A stretch of DNA of 32,449 nt, taken from NCBI GenBank assembly GCA_016125355.1, contig WGLX01000031.1:1-32449 (forward strand), in the 5' to 3' direction. Positions 17,531-24,902 of this stretch are shown here, piece after piece; the first letter of the stretch is position 1; the number at the start of each line of letters is the position of its first letter. The translations under genes were made by a program, and so were the position numbers. The notes below the pieces were generated by a model. It was given only the letters and a program-made list of their open reading frames with translations. It was not told the origin of the DNA and did not search any database. This DNA is from Actinomycetales bacterium. Lineage in GTDB: Bacteria; Actinomycetota; Actinomycetes; S36-B12.

Positions 17531-18885
17531 TTGCCCCAGGGCACCCTGAAGTGCTCCGTGGTGAGGTCGACACCCCGTGCACTCAACTTCTCGGCAAAGT
17601 TGGGCGTGATCCCCGTCGGGATCAGGCGGCCCAAGGCGTTCGACTCATCCGCCTGTCGGTAGTCGAAGGCGAACAAGTCCTGCATCAGGATCGTGTCGCC
17701 CTCCATTCCCGTGATCTCGGAGACGCTTGTCACATGACGCGAACCGTCACGCAGCCTGCTGATCTGAATGACGACATTGATGGCGGAGGAAATCTGCTCG
17801 CGAATCACTCGCACGGGCAGATCCATGCCCGCCATCAGCACCATGGTCTCGATGCGGCTCAGGGCATCTCGCGGGCTGTTCGCATGAACGGTGCTCAACG
17901 AGCCATCGTGTCCGGTGTTCATCGCCTGCATCATGTCGAGGGCAGCGGCATCGCGCACCTCACCGACGATGATCCGGTCAGGGCGCATGCGCAAGGAGTT
18001 GCGCACGAGGTCCCTGATGGTCACCTGCCCCTGTCCCTCGACGTTGGCCGGCCGCGATTCCATCCGAAGGACGTGTGGCTGTCCCAACTGCAACTCGGCC
18101 GCGTCTTCGACCGTGATGATGCGCTCGTTGTCAGGGATGAACGAACTGAGCACGTTCAGCGTGGTCGTCTTTCCGGAGCCTGTGCCGCCGCTGATCAGGA
18201 TATTCAACCGACCGCGGACGCAGGCCTCCAAGACCTCCGCCGAGCCCCGCGTGAGGGTGCCGATCGTGACGAGATCCTTGACGGTGAAGGGGTCCTTCGA
18301 GAACTTGCGGATGGTGAGGGAACAGCCGTCCAGCGCAATAGGCGGGAGGACCGCGTTCACCCGGCTTCCATCTGGCAGCCGAGCGTCAACCATGGGACTG
18401 GCTTCATCAACGCGTCGCCCAACCCGTGACACGATGCGATCGATCGTCCGGCGGAGGTGTTCCTCGCTGCTGAATCTCAGGTCTGTCTTGTGGATCAGAC
18501 CGGCCTTCTCGATGTAGATCGAATCGGCCCTGTTGACCATGATCTCGGTGATGTCGGGGTCGCGCAGCAAGGGCTCGAGTGGACCGTTGCCCAGGATGTC
18601 GTCGATGATCTCCTGAGTGATCCGCGCCCGATCGGATGTGGACAGAGGACGCTTGGAGCGAGCGAGAACGGCCTGAATCGCATTGAAGACGTTCTCCTCA
18701 AGGAGACGGGTGTCCATCTGTCCGGCATAGGCCTGCTGACCAAGGGATGACATCAATTGGTCGTGAACGTCGTGCTTAAGCTGCGCGTACTCATCATGCT
18801 GAATGCCCACGCCAGCACGGGAAGGCGTGGTGGCCGCGACACTGCGAGGCACACCTGCCTGGTTCAAACGCTCGGCAAGACCCAT
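17527..18885 (-). CDS. tadA: Tad pilus assembly ATPase TadA/CpaF
   Basis: A 452-aa hexameric secretion ATPase of the VirB11/CpaF family that powers Flp pilus assembly in the cytoplasm. The N-terminal domain has QEIIDDILGNGPLEPLLRD and MVNRADSIYIEKAG; the RecA-like domain carries Walker A GGTGSGKTT at 233-241, the Asp box TVEDAAELQL, Walker B PDRIIVGEVRDAAALD and the His box TGHDGSLSTVHANS. It starts six bases after the tadZ stop and overlaps the vWA-tadB start, in line with one polycistronic mRNA. Confidence 0.95.
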   Translation of the reverse strand: MGLAERLNQAGVPRSVAATTPSRAGVGIQHDEYAQLKHDVHDQLMSSLGQQAYAGQMDTRLLEENVFNAIQAVLARSKRPLSTSDRARITQEIIDDILGNGPLEPLLRDPDITEIMVNRADSIYIEKAGLIHKTDLRFSSEEHLRRTIDRIVSRVGRRVDEASPMVDARLPDGSRVNAVLPPIALDGCSLTIRKFSKDPFTVKDLVTIGTLTRGSAEVLEACVRGRLNILISGGTGSGKTTTLNVLSSFIPDNERIITVEDAAELQLGQPHVLRMESRPANVEGQGQVTIRDLVRNSLRMRPDRIIVGEVRDAAALDMMQAMNTGHDGSLSTVHANSPRDALSRIETMVLMAGMDLPVRVIREQISSAINVVIQISRLRDGSRHVTSVSEITGMEGDTILMQDLFAFDYRQADESNALGRLIPTGITPNFAEKLSARGVDLTTEHFRVPWGK

Positions 18886-18891
18886 GTGCGG

Positions 18892-20073
18892 CTACGACCC
18901 CCGTCGGAACAGGCCCCGCTTTGTCGGCGGCGCCGGAGGAGCACCCTTGGTCATTGCGGGCGCCTTGCGCAACTTGTCCGCCAGATCGAGGAAGGCGCGC
19001 GCGACCGCGTGTCGCGGGTTGGCCTCAACGACCGTGACGCCTTCATTCAAACGGGCGGGGACCTCGACGCTCGACGGGATCTCGGCAGAGATGGGAACAC
19101 CAATGGTGCGTTCGACGTCGCCGGCCGTCAGCCCCACTCGGGAACCACCTCTGTTGAGCACGACCTGCCACTTGTTGCGTGGAAGGCCCAGATTGTCGAG
19201 CGTGTCTACTGACACCTTCAGGTTCTTCAGCGCCGGCATGTCGAGTGTCGTCAGCAGGACATAGGTGTCCGCGATGTCGAAGCAGCGCAGGACCACTTCG
19301 GTGAACGCTGGCGGCGCATCGATGACCACGTAGTCGTACATCTGGGCGGCGACCCTTACCAGTTCCTCCGCAAGGGCGGGCGTGACGAATTCCGCGTCGG
19401 CGGGCCGTGTCGGAGCAAGCAGGCAGTCCATGTTGGCGCGGTAGGGCACCACGAGCGAGGCCATGGCACGATCATCCAGGCCGCCTTGCATGCCCAAGGC
19501 ATCACTGATGGTGCGGGTCGGATCCAGTTGCAGCGCGATGGCCACGTCCCCGGTCTCCAAGTCGAAGTCCAGGAGGCAGACCGAGGAGCCTTCTCCTTCG
19601 AGGGAGAGGGCCGTGGCCAGGTTCGTGGCCACGGTGGTCTTCCCGCTGCCCCCCTTCGTCGAGAACACCAGGATGATGCGGCCACGATTGGCGCCCGCAT
19701 CGCCCATCTCCACGTTGCGCAACTGCTCGGAGACGGCCATCGACCGTTTCGTGGCGCCCACGAGAGCCTCCACGTCATCCGCCAGCACGACCTCACGCAC
19801 TCCAGCGCGCAAGGCCTCCGCCATCGTGGTGACCTCCATGCGCCGCCGCATCAGCACGACGCCAAGAAAAGGGCGCTTGAGTCGATACGTCTCCGCGACC
19901 TCACAGGCCACCGCCATCGTCACGTCCGGCCCGACGATGATGAGGTCTTCGTCCGGATGATCCTCAAGGTACTGCTCGAGCTTGCTCTGGTTCTCCACCA
20001 GAGAAACGTCGTCCGCCAGCGTGAACCGAAATCGCTCGGCGTCGCGTTCAGTGTCTCCTAGTACGACTGGCAC
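18892..20073 (-). CDS. tadZ: TadZ/CpaE-type MinD-like ATPase
   Basis: A 393-aa protein that in Tad systems marks the cell site where the pilus machine assembles. Residues 1-125 form an atypical receiver-like domain (FTLADDVSLVENQSKLEQYL, DEDLIIVGPDV); the deviant Walker A KGGSGKTT at 140-147 starts a MinD/ParA-type ATPase, followed by LLDFDLETGDVA and VIDAPPAF. I choose GTG 20073 because GGGGAG lies about six bases upstream and this start leaves 13 bases after the rcpC stop. A longer open frame upstream only reads through rcpC. The C-terminus is rich in Lys, Pro and Arg. Confidence 0.88.
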   Translation of the reverse strand: MPVVLGDTERDAERFRFTLADDVSLVENQSKLEQYLEDHPDEDLIIVGPDVTMAVACEVAETYRLKRPFLGVVLMRRRMEVTTMAEALRAGVREVVLADDVEALVGATKRSMAVSEQLRNVEMGDAGANRGRIILVFSTKGGSGKTTVATNLATALSLEGEGSSVCLLDFDLETGDVAIALQLDPTRTISDALGMQGGLDDRAMASLVVPYRANMDCLLAPTRPADAEFVTPALAEELVRVAAQMYDYVVIDAPPAFTEVVLRCFDIADTYVLLTTLDMPALKNLKVSVDTLDNLGLPRNKWQVVLNRGGSRVGLTAGDVERTIGVPISAEIPSSVEVPARLNEGVTVVEANPRHAVARAFLDLADKLRKAPAMTKGAPPAPPTKRGLFRRGS

Positions 20074-20086
20074 GGCCTGCTCCCCT

Positions 20087-20836
20087 TCAGTCGAACAGAT
20101 TACCGGCGGTGGTGCCCCTACTCGGCGTGATCTCTGTCCCGGCGCCCAGAAGGCCGAAGTACAGCGAATCCGTCTGCGAGGCCTGAATGATCTTCTCCGC
20201 GGCGGCCTGATCGACACCCAAGGTGATGAGCGACGAACTCGGTGGCGCAGCCGTGGTGCCGTCCGGATTGGTCGTCGTCGTCGTGGCCACCTCGCCGACA
20301 CCGAGAACGAGCGCACGATCGACTAGGACCCTCGTCGTCAGAGTGCCCGTGCCTGCGGTCCCACCAGGGGTGGTCTCGCCCGAACTGTAGGTATCGAACA
20401 CGACCACCTCGGCCCCTGGGCGCAAGAAGTTCCCCACCCGCTGCACATCACCCAAGGAGATCGAGATAGCGAGCATTCCGTCAGGAATCGCCACGGGAGT
20501 CACGTCGGGCAACTCCGCCACGAAGCTCGTCGCGAGCAGGATCTGTCCCGGGTTGATGTCGTTGATCGCCAGCAGACTCGCGTTGTCAGACGTGACGCCG
20601 GAAACCGCGCCCACGGGAGCAGTCTTGCCGGGCACCTGGGTGCTCTCGGCCAAACCACTGGCGTAGGCATCCCCGAGAGACATCCCGCGGGGAATGTTGG
20701 CTGTCGAAACCAGAACGGTAACGGGTTGCTGCTCTTCCACCGCCCTCTGTTCGGCGCCCCTGACGTAGAAAAAGACCAAGCCCGCGGCGATGATCGCCAG
20801 GGCAATGGCCAAGACAATAGGCAGCCACCTCTTCAT
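20087..20836 (-). CDS. cpaB: RcpC/CpaB-type Flp pilus assembly protein (SAF domain)
   Basis: A 249-aa protein with one N-terminal membrane segment (residues 5-25) and an external SAF domain (VLVSTANIPRGMSLGDAYA, ISLGDVQRVGNFLRPGAEVVV). In Gram-negative Tad systems it works with the secretin. No secretin exists in Gram-positive cells, so here it probably acts in the cell wall zone, perhaps binding peptidoglycan or pilin. ATG 20836 is preceded by AAGGTGGGG; an upstream in-frame start would put charged residues before the signal anchor. A Thr/Gly-rich insert lies near 155-215. It is separated from flp by 272 bp. Confidence 0.85.
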   Translation of the reverse strand: MKRWLPIVLAIALAIIAAGLVFFYVRGAEQRAVEEQQPVTVLVSTANIPRGMSLGDAYASGLAESTQVPGKTAPVGAVSGVTSDNASLLAINDINPGQILLATSFVAELPDVTPVAIPDGMLAISISLGDVQRVGNFLRPGAEVVVFDTYSSGETTPGGTAGTGTLTTRVLVDRALVLGVGEVATTTTTNPDGTTAAPPSSSLITLGVDQAAAEKIIQASQTDSLYFGLLGAGTEITPSRGTTAGNLFD

Positions 20837-20980
20837 GTGCCCCACCTTAGCGACAGTTTGTCTGTTTCGCGCCAAACGCGCCGTTCATTCGAAGGCATGC
20901 CACTCGACCCGCCAGGGTGTCTCCACAGGCTGCCCCCGTATGGGCAACCGCAGCGGAATCCGCAGTTGGGACGGGTGTCA

Positions 20981-21008
20981 AGCGGTCGTCCACGTGCGTG
21001 GACCCGCT
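20981..21008. promoter_or_regulatory. Hairpin 2 in the flp-rcpC intergenic region
   Basis: GTCCAC and GTGGAC close a four-base GTGC loop, and AGCGG pairs with CCGCT outside it, leaving a two-base bulge: an 11-pair stem in 28 bases. With the larger stem at 21033-21089 it lies between flp and the downstream Tad genes. It could be part of a terminator or RNA-processing signal setting pilin and machinery levels. Confidence 0.55.
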
Positions 21009-21032
21009 CCCATCTCGACCCCGAACTGAGAC

Positions 21033-21089
21033 GGCCGAACGTCGCACATCCTCGACAGCCCGCAGACCGTCAGGCGGCGACGTTCGGCC
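21033..21089. terminator. 13-bp perfect stem just downstream of flp
   Basis: Bases 21033-21045 (GGCCGAACGTCGC) and 21077-21089 are perfect inverted repeats separated by 31 bases; outer GAC/GTC pairs can extend the stem across a bulge. It starts 20 bases beyond the flp stop in the direction of flp transcription. There is no U-tract. Pilin genes are often followed by a partial terminator or a stabilising hairpin so that pilin exceeds the assembly proteins; that is my inference here. Confidence 0.55.
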
Positions 21090-21108
21090 TCCGTCCCAGA
21101 TACCCCGC

Positions 21109-21288
21109 TCAGACAGATGTCGCCACGGAGTCGAAGGTGCTCCTCAGGTTCTGCCCCAGGATCACGACGGCGGCGATGATGACCACGGCAATGAGAGCGA
21201 CGATCAGGCCGTACTCGACGGCCGTGGCGCCCCGGTCATTCTTCGCCTGCATCAGCTTGATGTGCGCCTTCATAGCAAGAGTCTTCAT
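21109..21288 (-). CDS. flp: Flp/Fap-type major pilin
   Basis: A 59-aa prepilin. The leader (MKTLAMKAHIKLMQAKNDRG) ends in Gly20, followed by ATAVEYGLIVALIAVVIIAA. This matches the Flp signature with cleavage after Gly20, Glu at mature position 5 and Tyr at 6. The mature pilin is about 39 aa, nearly all hydrophobic helix. The Tad machinery downstream would assemble it. The TadV-type prepilin peptidase needed for cleavage is not in the window, nor are TadE/TadF pseudopilins. The start is supported by the purine-rich GGGGAGTAGGAA upstream. Confidence 0.93.
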   Translation of the reverse strand: MKTLAMKAHIKLMQAKNDRGATAVEYGLIVALIAVVIIAAVVILGQNLRSTFDSVATSV

Positions 21289-21502
21289 GTGGTTCCTACT
21301 CCCCTGATTCGGTGGCCAGACGGCCACGGCCATAGTGTTGACCGTCTTGAGTTGTTTTGCCTGTCTTGCGCCCTTGGGCCGGCGTGCGTGTCGCAGCATT
21401 CCCGCGGGATGTCGCTTACGAAGAGAGCATCGACCCACTTCCTCTCAGAATGCTCTCGATCGGATCCCAGATTGTGCACGCCGCCGTGGTTTGGCAGACC
21501 AC
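21289..21502 (-). promoter_or_regulatory. Intergenic region upstream of flp
   Basis: This 214-bp space between the GGDEF gene and flp has comparatively T-rich patches (around 21340-21365) and should contain the flp promoter. Two symmetric elements are visible: TCCCGCGGGA at 21400-21409, and GAGAGCAT (21423-21430) paired with ATGCTCTC (21450-21457). Either may be an operator; the second could also act as a terminator for the GGDEF gene. I cannot assign a promoter with confidence. Confidence 0.4.
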
Positions 21503-22414
21503 CTAGGAGCCCATCTCCTCGACCTCGGGGACCGTGCCCTTCTCGGGCTCGGCCGCGTCGATCGCGTCGACGACGATTCGACCACGTCCCCCGTGCTTGG
21601 CCGCGTAGAGGGCCCTGCCTGCGCGGGCGATGACGTCCTCCAACTCCTGGCCGGGCCGCCACAACGCTGCCCCGACCGATACCGTGGCAGGGACCGGGCC
21701 CGCCGTGGTGCGGATGTTGGTGCCATTGATGCCCGACACGAGCCGCTCCAAGGCGGGCCGTGAATTCGCCTCGTCGGCGGAGATTGCGAGGAGGAACTCA
21801 TCGCCGTCCCAGCGGGCCACGGTGTCGTGGGCGGGGAGGCGATGCCTCAGCCGACCGGCAATCGCCTGAAGGAACTCATCGCCCACGTCGCTGCCGAACT
21901 CCTCGTTGACGGACTTGAACAAGTCACAGTCCAAGAACGCGATAACCCGCTCAGACCCCACGTTGCGCGGCCCGAGGGCGCGAATGGCACCGCGGCGATT
22001 GAGCAGACCCGTCATCGAGTCCAGATCTGCCTGGGTCTGCAGCTGGAAGCTTCCGGGCTTGCGGCGCGCTGCCGTGACGACGGGAGCCTCGCGTTCACGA
22101 TCCCGCTTGATGGCGGCAGCGACGATGGCAAGGACGCTGAAGATGACGACGGCGACCAGCGAGGCGCCCATGTCCTCGAGCAGGACGCCACCCGGGACAA
22201 AGGCCAACGCCAAAGCCGTGAGCACGGTGACGATCGCCACGACTGCCGTCAATCGGACGTCCGCGAAAACAGCAGCCAGCAGTGGCCCAGCACCGAGCAT
22301 CGCCATGAAGACGGCTTGATTGCCCGTGACGATCCCCAGCGCCAGGATGACGACCACGAGGATGAGCGGGAAGACGACCCCTCGCACTACCTCGGCTGTC
22401 CGACTGCCTTCCAC
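21503..22414 (-). CDS. Membrane GGDEF-domain protein (putative diguanylate cyclase)
   Basis: A 303-aa protein with about four N-terminal membrane segments (residues 10-105) and a C-terminal GGDEF domain that makes cyclic di-GMP if active. The Mg-binding strand LDCDLFKSVNEEFG and substrate residues are present, but the signature reads DGDEF (203-207), with Asp in place of the first Gly, and the inhibitory I-site RxxD reads PAHD. Activity is therefore uncertain. I choose GTG 22414 because AAGGAG lies five bases upstream. It is transcribed toward flp and may control pilus production or assembly. Confidence 0.88.
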   Translation of the reverse strand: MEGSRTAEVVRGVVFPLILVVVILALGIVTGNQAVFMAMLGAGPLLAAVFADVRLTAVVAIVTVLTALALAFVPGGVLLEDMGASLVAVVIFSVLAIVAAAIKRDREREAPVVTAARRKPGSFQLQTQADLDSMTGLLNRRGAIRALGPRNVGSERVIAFLDCDLFKSVNEEFGSDVGDEFLQAIAGRLRHRLPAHDTVARWDGDEFLLAISADEANSRPALERLVSGINGTNIRTTAGPVPATVSVGAALWRPGQELEDVIARAGRALYAAKHGGRGRIVVDAIDAAEPEKGTVPEVEEMGS

Positions 22415-22561
22415 GCTGACTCCTTGATGTCTGCCGACACCCACGCAGGGCTTGGACGGGTGGAGTCTACGCCGGAATCGCCCCGATTTGTGATCCGACT
22501 CGACGGGTCGGTCCGGAAACCTCGGGCACCTGTCCGAGACCGAGTCACTCCCGCCAAAGAG

Positions 22562-22575
22562 GTGACCTTGGTCCC
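22562..22575 (+). promoter_or_regulatory. Possible DosR/DevR-type box upstream of the stress-protein pair
   Basis: GTGACCTTGGTCCC (reverse strand GGGACCAAGGTCAC) matches the core GGGAC-N4-GTCCC of the actinobacterial dormancy regulator site with one mismatch. It ends 57 bases before the universal stress gene. Universal stress and CBS-pair proteins are typical members of that regulon. This is a single short match found by eye. Confidence 0.3.
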
Positions 22576-22632
22576 TGCAGCCGGGGTCGGTTTCCCCGTG
22601 GCGTAGATCACTCGTGGGATCATGCTGTCCCT

Positions 22633-23538
22633 ATGCCACAGGACGATCCTTACGAGGGGCGCGTGGTCGTGGGCTTCGACGGCTCCGACACCGCACAGCG
22701 CGCCGTGAGATGGGCCGCTGCCGAGGCTGCGGCCCGGGGCCGCGGACTCGTCCTCGTGCACGCCGTCCTTCCCCCGGTCGCCACCGGCGGCCTCGGCGTG
22801 GGGCTCCCGCCGAGCCTGGATCTCGTCGAGCAGCTGGAGGAGCAGGCCCGCTCGCAGCTCGATGAGTACGCCGCGGGGATCACCGGTGCCGGCGTCACCA
22901 CCCACGTCGCCATCGGAGCACCCAGCGCCGTCCTGCTGGAGGCGTCGGAGACTGCCGACCTCGTCGTCATCGGTTCCCGGGGGCGCGGGGGCTTCTCGGG
23001 ACTGCTGCTCGGCTCGGTGGGCGGTCAGGTCTCCGCACATGCAGAGTGCCCCGTCGCGGTCATTCGCGACCTCCCTGGTGAGGACGCCGGCGGGATCGTC
23101 GTCGGCATCGACGGCTCCCCCGCGGCCACCGCCGCTCTCGCGTTCGCCTTCGACGAGGCGAGCCGTCGAGGCTGGACGCTCACCGCGGTGCACGCGTGGG
23201 ACGTCCCCGCCTACGACCTGCTCATCGTCCCCAATGGCCCCGTGCCCGTACCCCTGGCCGACGTCGCCGACGACGAGGTGCGGCTCACCGCCGAGATCCT
23301 TGCGGGTTTCCGCGACGACTACCCGGATGTCGAGGTCGAGGAGCGGCTGGTGCGGGCGCCCGCCGTCCAGGCGCTTGTCGATGCCTCGGCGGGCGCGGCC
23401 ATGGCCGTCGTGGGCACCCACGGGCATGGACCGGCGATGGGTGCGCTGCTCGGTTCCGTCAGCAACGGACTGCTCCACAAGTCCAAGGTGCCCGTTGTCG
23501 TCGTGCCGCCGACTCCGGAGGAGGTGTCGGCGGCATGA
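22633..23538 (+). CDS. Tandem universal stress protein (two UspA domains)
   Basis: A 301-aa protein with two UspA domains. The first begins VVVGFDGSDTAQRAVRWA and ends GSRGRGGFSGLLLGSVG; the second begins IVVGIDGSPAATAALAFAF and ends GTHGHGPAMGALLGSVS. Both end motifs fit the ATP-binding pattern GxxGx9G(S/T), so both halves should bind nucleotide. Double-domain Usp proteins are common in Actinobacteria and are linked to hypoxia, dormancy and stress. No strong ribosome binding site precedes ATG 22633. Its stop overlaps the start of the CBS gene by four bases (ATGA). Confidence 0.93.
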   Translation: MPQDDPYEGRVVVGFDGSDTAQRAVRWAAAEAAARGRGLVLVHAVLPPVATGGLGVGLPPSLDLVEQLEEQARSQLDEYAAGITGAGVTTHVAIGAPSAVLLEASETADLVVIGSRGRGGFSGLLLGSVGGQVSAHAECPVAVIRDLPGEDAGGIVVGIDGSPAATAALAFAFDEASRRGWTLTAVHAWDVPAYDLLIVPNGPVPVPLADVADDEVRLTAEILAGFRDDYPDVEVEERLVRAPAVQALVDASAGAAMAVVGTHGHGPAMGALLGSVSNGLLHKSKVPVVVVPPTPEEVSAA

Positions 23539-23951
23539 CCGCTGCAGAGTCGCTGGCCCGCAGGCCGGAGATGACGGTGGCGGACCTCATGTCGAATCCC
23601 GTCCTCACCGTCGAGGTCAACGAGAGCCTGTGGGATGCGTGGCAGCTGCTCTTCGTCTCCGGCCTCCGGCACCTGGTCGTCCTGGACAGGGACGGCGGAT
23701 GCCTCGGTGTCCTGAGCGACCGCAACATCCTGGCCGAGGTCCCGGCGACGGCCGACCACCTGAGCCACCGTCATGTGCGCGACGTACTGGCGATGGTGCC
23801 CCTCGTCTCGGTGCATCCCGAGGACCCGCCCCTCTCGGTGGCCCAGCTGATGGCCGACCACACGGTGGAGGCTGTGCCGGTCCTGGATGCGGAGGGCCGG
23901 CTTGCCGGCATCGTCACCGAATCGGACATCGTTCGCTGGCTCGTCCGCTGA
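23535..23951 (+). CDS. CBS-domain pair protein
   Basis: A 138-aa protein made almost only of two CBS domains: TVADLMSNPVLTVEVNESLWDAW with VLDRDGGCLGVLSDRNIL (residues 15-65), and VRDVLAMVPLVSVHPEDPP with VPVLDAEGRLAGIVTESDIVRWL (75-137). Such pairs sense adenine nucleotides. The start is the ATG overlapping the universal stress stop; the longer in-frame reading upstream only runs through that gene. The two are translationally coupled, suggesting a joint energy- or dormancy-related role. Confidence 0.9.
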   Translation: MTAAESLARRPEMTVADLMSNPVLTVEVNESLWDAWQLLFVSGLRHLVVLDRDGGCLGVLSDRNILAEVPATADHLSHRHVRDVLAMVPLVSVHPEDPPLSVAQLMADHTVEAVPVLDAEGRLAGIVTESDIVRWLVR

Positions 23952-23980
23952 GGCGACGGGATCCTCGTAGGCTGTCGGTC

Positions 23981-24628
23981 ATGGCAAACGGCAACGACCG
24001 GCTCGTGTGGATCGACTGCGAGATGACCGGCCTCGATCCCGTCAAGGACGACATCGTCGAGATCGCCTGCATCGTGACCGACGGCGAGCTCAACGAGCTC
24101 GACGAGGGCATCGCCCTGGTAGTGAAGCCGCAGACCGACACCGCCCTCAACGAGATGGACGATGTGGTCGTCGCGATGCACACCGCATCCGGGCTGCTCG
24201 AGGAGATCCCGAACGGAATCACGCTCGCCGACGCAGAGAACCAAGTTCTCGACTACGTGAAGGCGCACGTGCCGGAGGCTCGCAAGGCGCCGCTCGCCGG
24301 GTCCAGCGTCTACGTCGACCGCGGCTTCCTCGCCGTGCACATGCCCGCTCTCGACTCCCACCTGCACTACCGGCTCGTCGATGTCTCCAGCATCAAGGAG
24401 CTGGTGCGGCGCTGGTACCCGCGCGTCTACTTCGCGACTCCGGAGAAGAACGGCAACCACCGCGCCCTCGGCGACATCCGCGAGTCGATCGCCGAACTGC
24501 GCTACTACCGCGATGCCGTCTTCGTCCCCCACCCGGGACCGGACTCCCCCACGGCGCAGGCCCTCGGCCAGAACCATGTCGTCGACCACGGCGTCGCCTC
24601 GGTGACCGAGGACGTGCCGCTTCTCTAG
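23981..24628 (+). CDS. orn: Oligoribonuclease Orn
   Basis: A 215-aa 3'-5' exonuclease that degrades very short RNAs, especially dinucleotides, and so also removes pGpG left from cyclic di-GMP breakdown. The DEDDh residues are visible: D12 and E14 in VWIDCEMTGLD, an Asp in SVYVDRGFLAVHMP, and His/Asp in HRALGDIRESI. Its ATG lies 29 bp after the CBS gene. It is followed by tRNA-His, the same order I recall from mycobacteria, which anchors this part of the window as core chromosome. Confidence 0.96.
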   Translation: MANGNDRLVWIDCEMTGLDPVKDDIVEIACIVTDGELNELDEGIALVVKPQTDTALNEMDDVVVAMHTASGLLEEIPNGITLADAENQVLDYVKAHVPEARKAPLAGSSVYVDRGFLAVHMPALDSHLHYRLVDVSSIKELVRRWYPRVYFATPEKNGNHRALGDIRESIAELRYYRDAVFVPHPGPDSPTAQALGQNHVVDHGVASVTEDVPLL

Positions 24629-24643
24629 AGACTGGTCCCGGGT

Positions 24644-24671
24644 CTGAGCATGAGGCAGGCTCGGATAGACT
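24644..24671 (+). promoter_or_regulatory. Possible tRNA-His promoter
   Basis: CTGAGC (24644-24649) and TAGACT (24666-24671) are 16 bases apart and would start transcription about 18 bases before the tRNA. The -10 is a fair match and the -35 is weak. Confidence 0.35.
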
Positions 24672-24696
24672 CTGGCGTCCGCGTTCGCGCGGCATG

Positions 24697-24772
24697 GTGG
24701 GTGTAGCTCAGCTGGTAGAGCACCTGGTTGTGGTCCAGGTGGTCGCGGGTTCAAGTCCCGTCACTCACCCCA
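24697..24772 (+). tRNA. tRNA-His (anticodon GTG)
   Basis: A full cloverleaf is visible: acceptor GTGGGTG pairing with CACTCAC, D arm GCTC...GAGC, anticodon stem CCTGG/CCAGG around loop TTGTGGT (anticodon GTG, histidine), and T arm GCGGG-TTCAAGT-CCCGT. A G at 24696 can serve as G-1, the identity base of tRNA-His, opposite the C at 24769. The CCA end is encoded (24770-24772). The 3' half is the likely attachment site of the element that starts immediately downstream. Confidence 0.96.
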
Positions 24773-24816
24773 AAGCGTTGTTGGTATCAAAGGATTTTCC
24801 GGAGAGCCAAGAACTG

Positions 24817-24862
24817 GCGGGGACACCCTGGGGACAGGAGTCGTCCACAGGGTGCTCCCCGC
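24817..24862. repeat. Imperfect palindrome with phased GGGGACA repeats between tRNA-His and the integrase gene
   Basis: GCGGGG (24817-24822) pairs with CCCCGC (24857-24862), CACCCTG (24824-24830) with CAGGGTG (24848-24854), and GGAC (24832-24835) with GTCC (24843-24846). Within the left half GGGGACA occurs twice in direct orientation (24819 and 24830), 11 bp apart, about one helical turn. Such spacing fits arm-type binding sites for an integrase or excisionase. It could also act as a tRNA terminator hairpin, but there is no T-run. Confidence 0.55.
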
Positions 24863-24902
24863 TCCGCTTTGATGCGTCAGAGACCCGCCGTACGGTGCCC
24901 TC

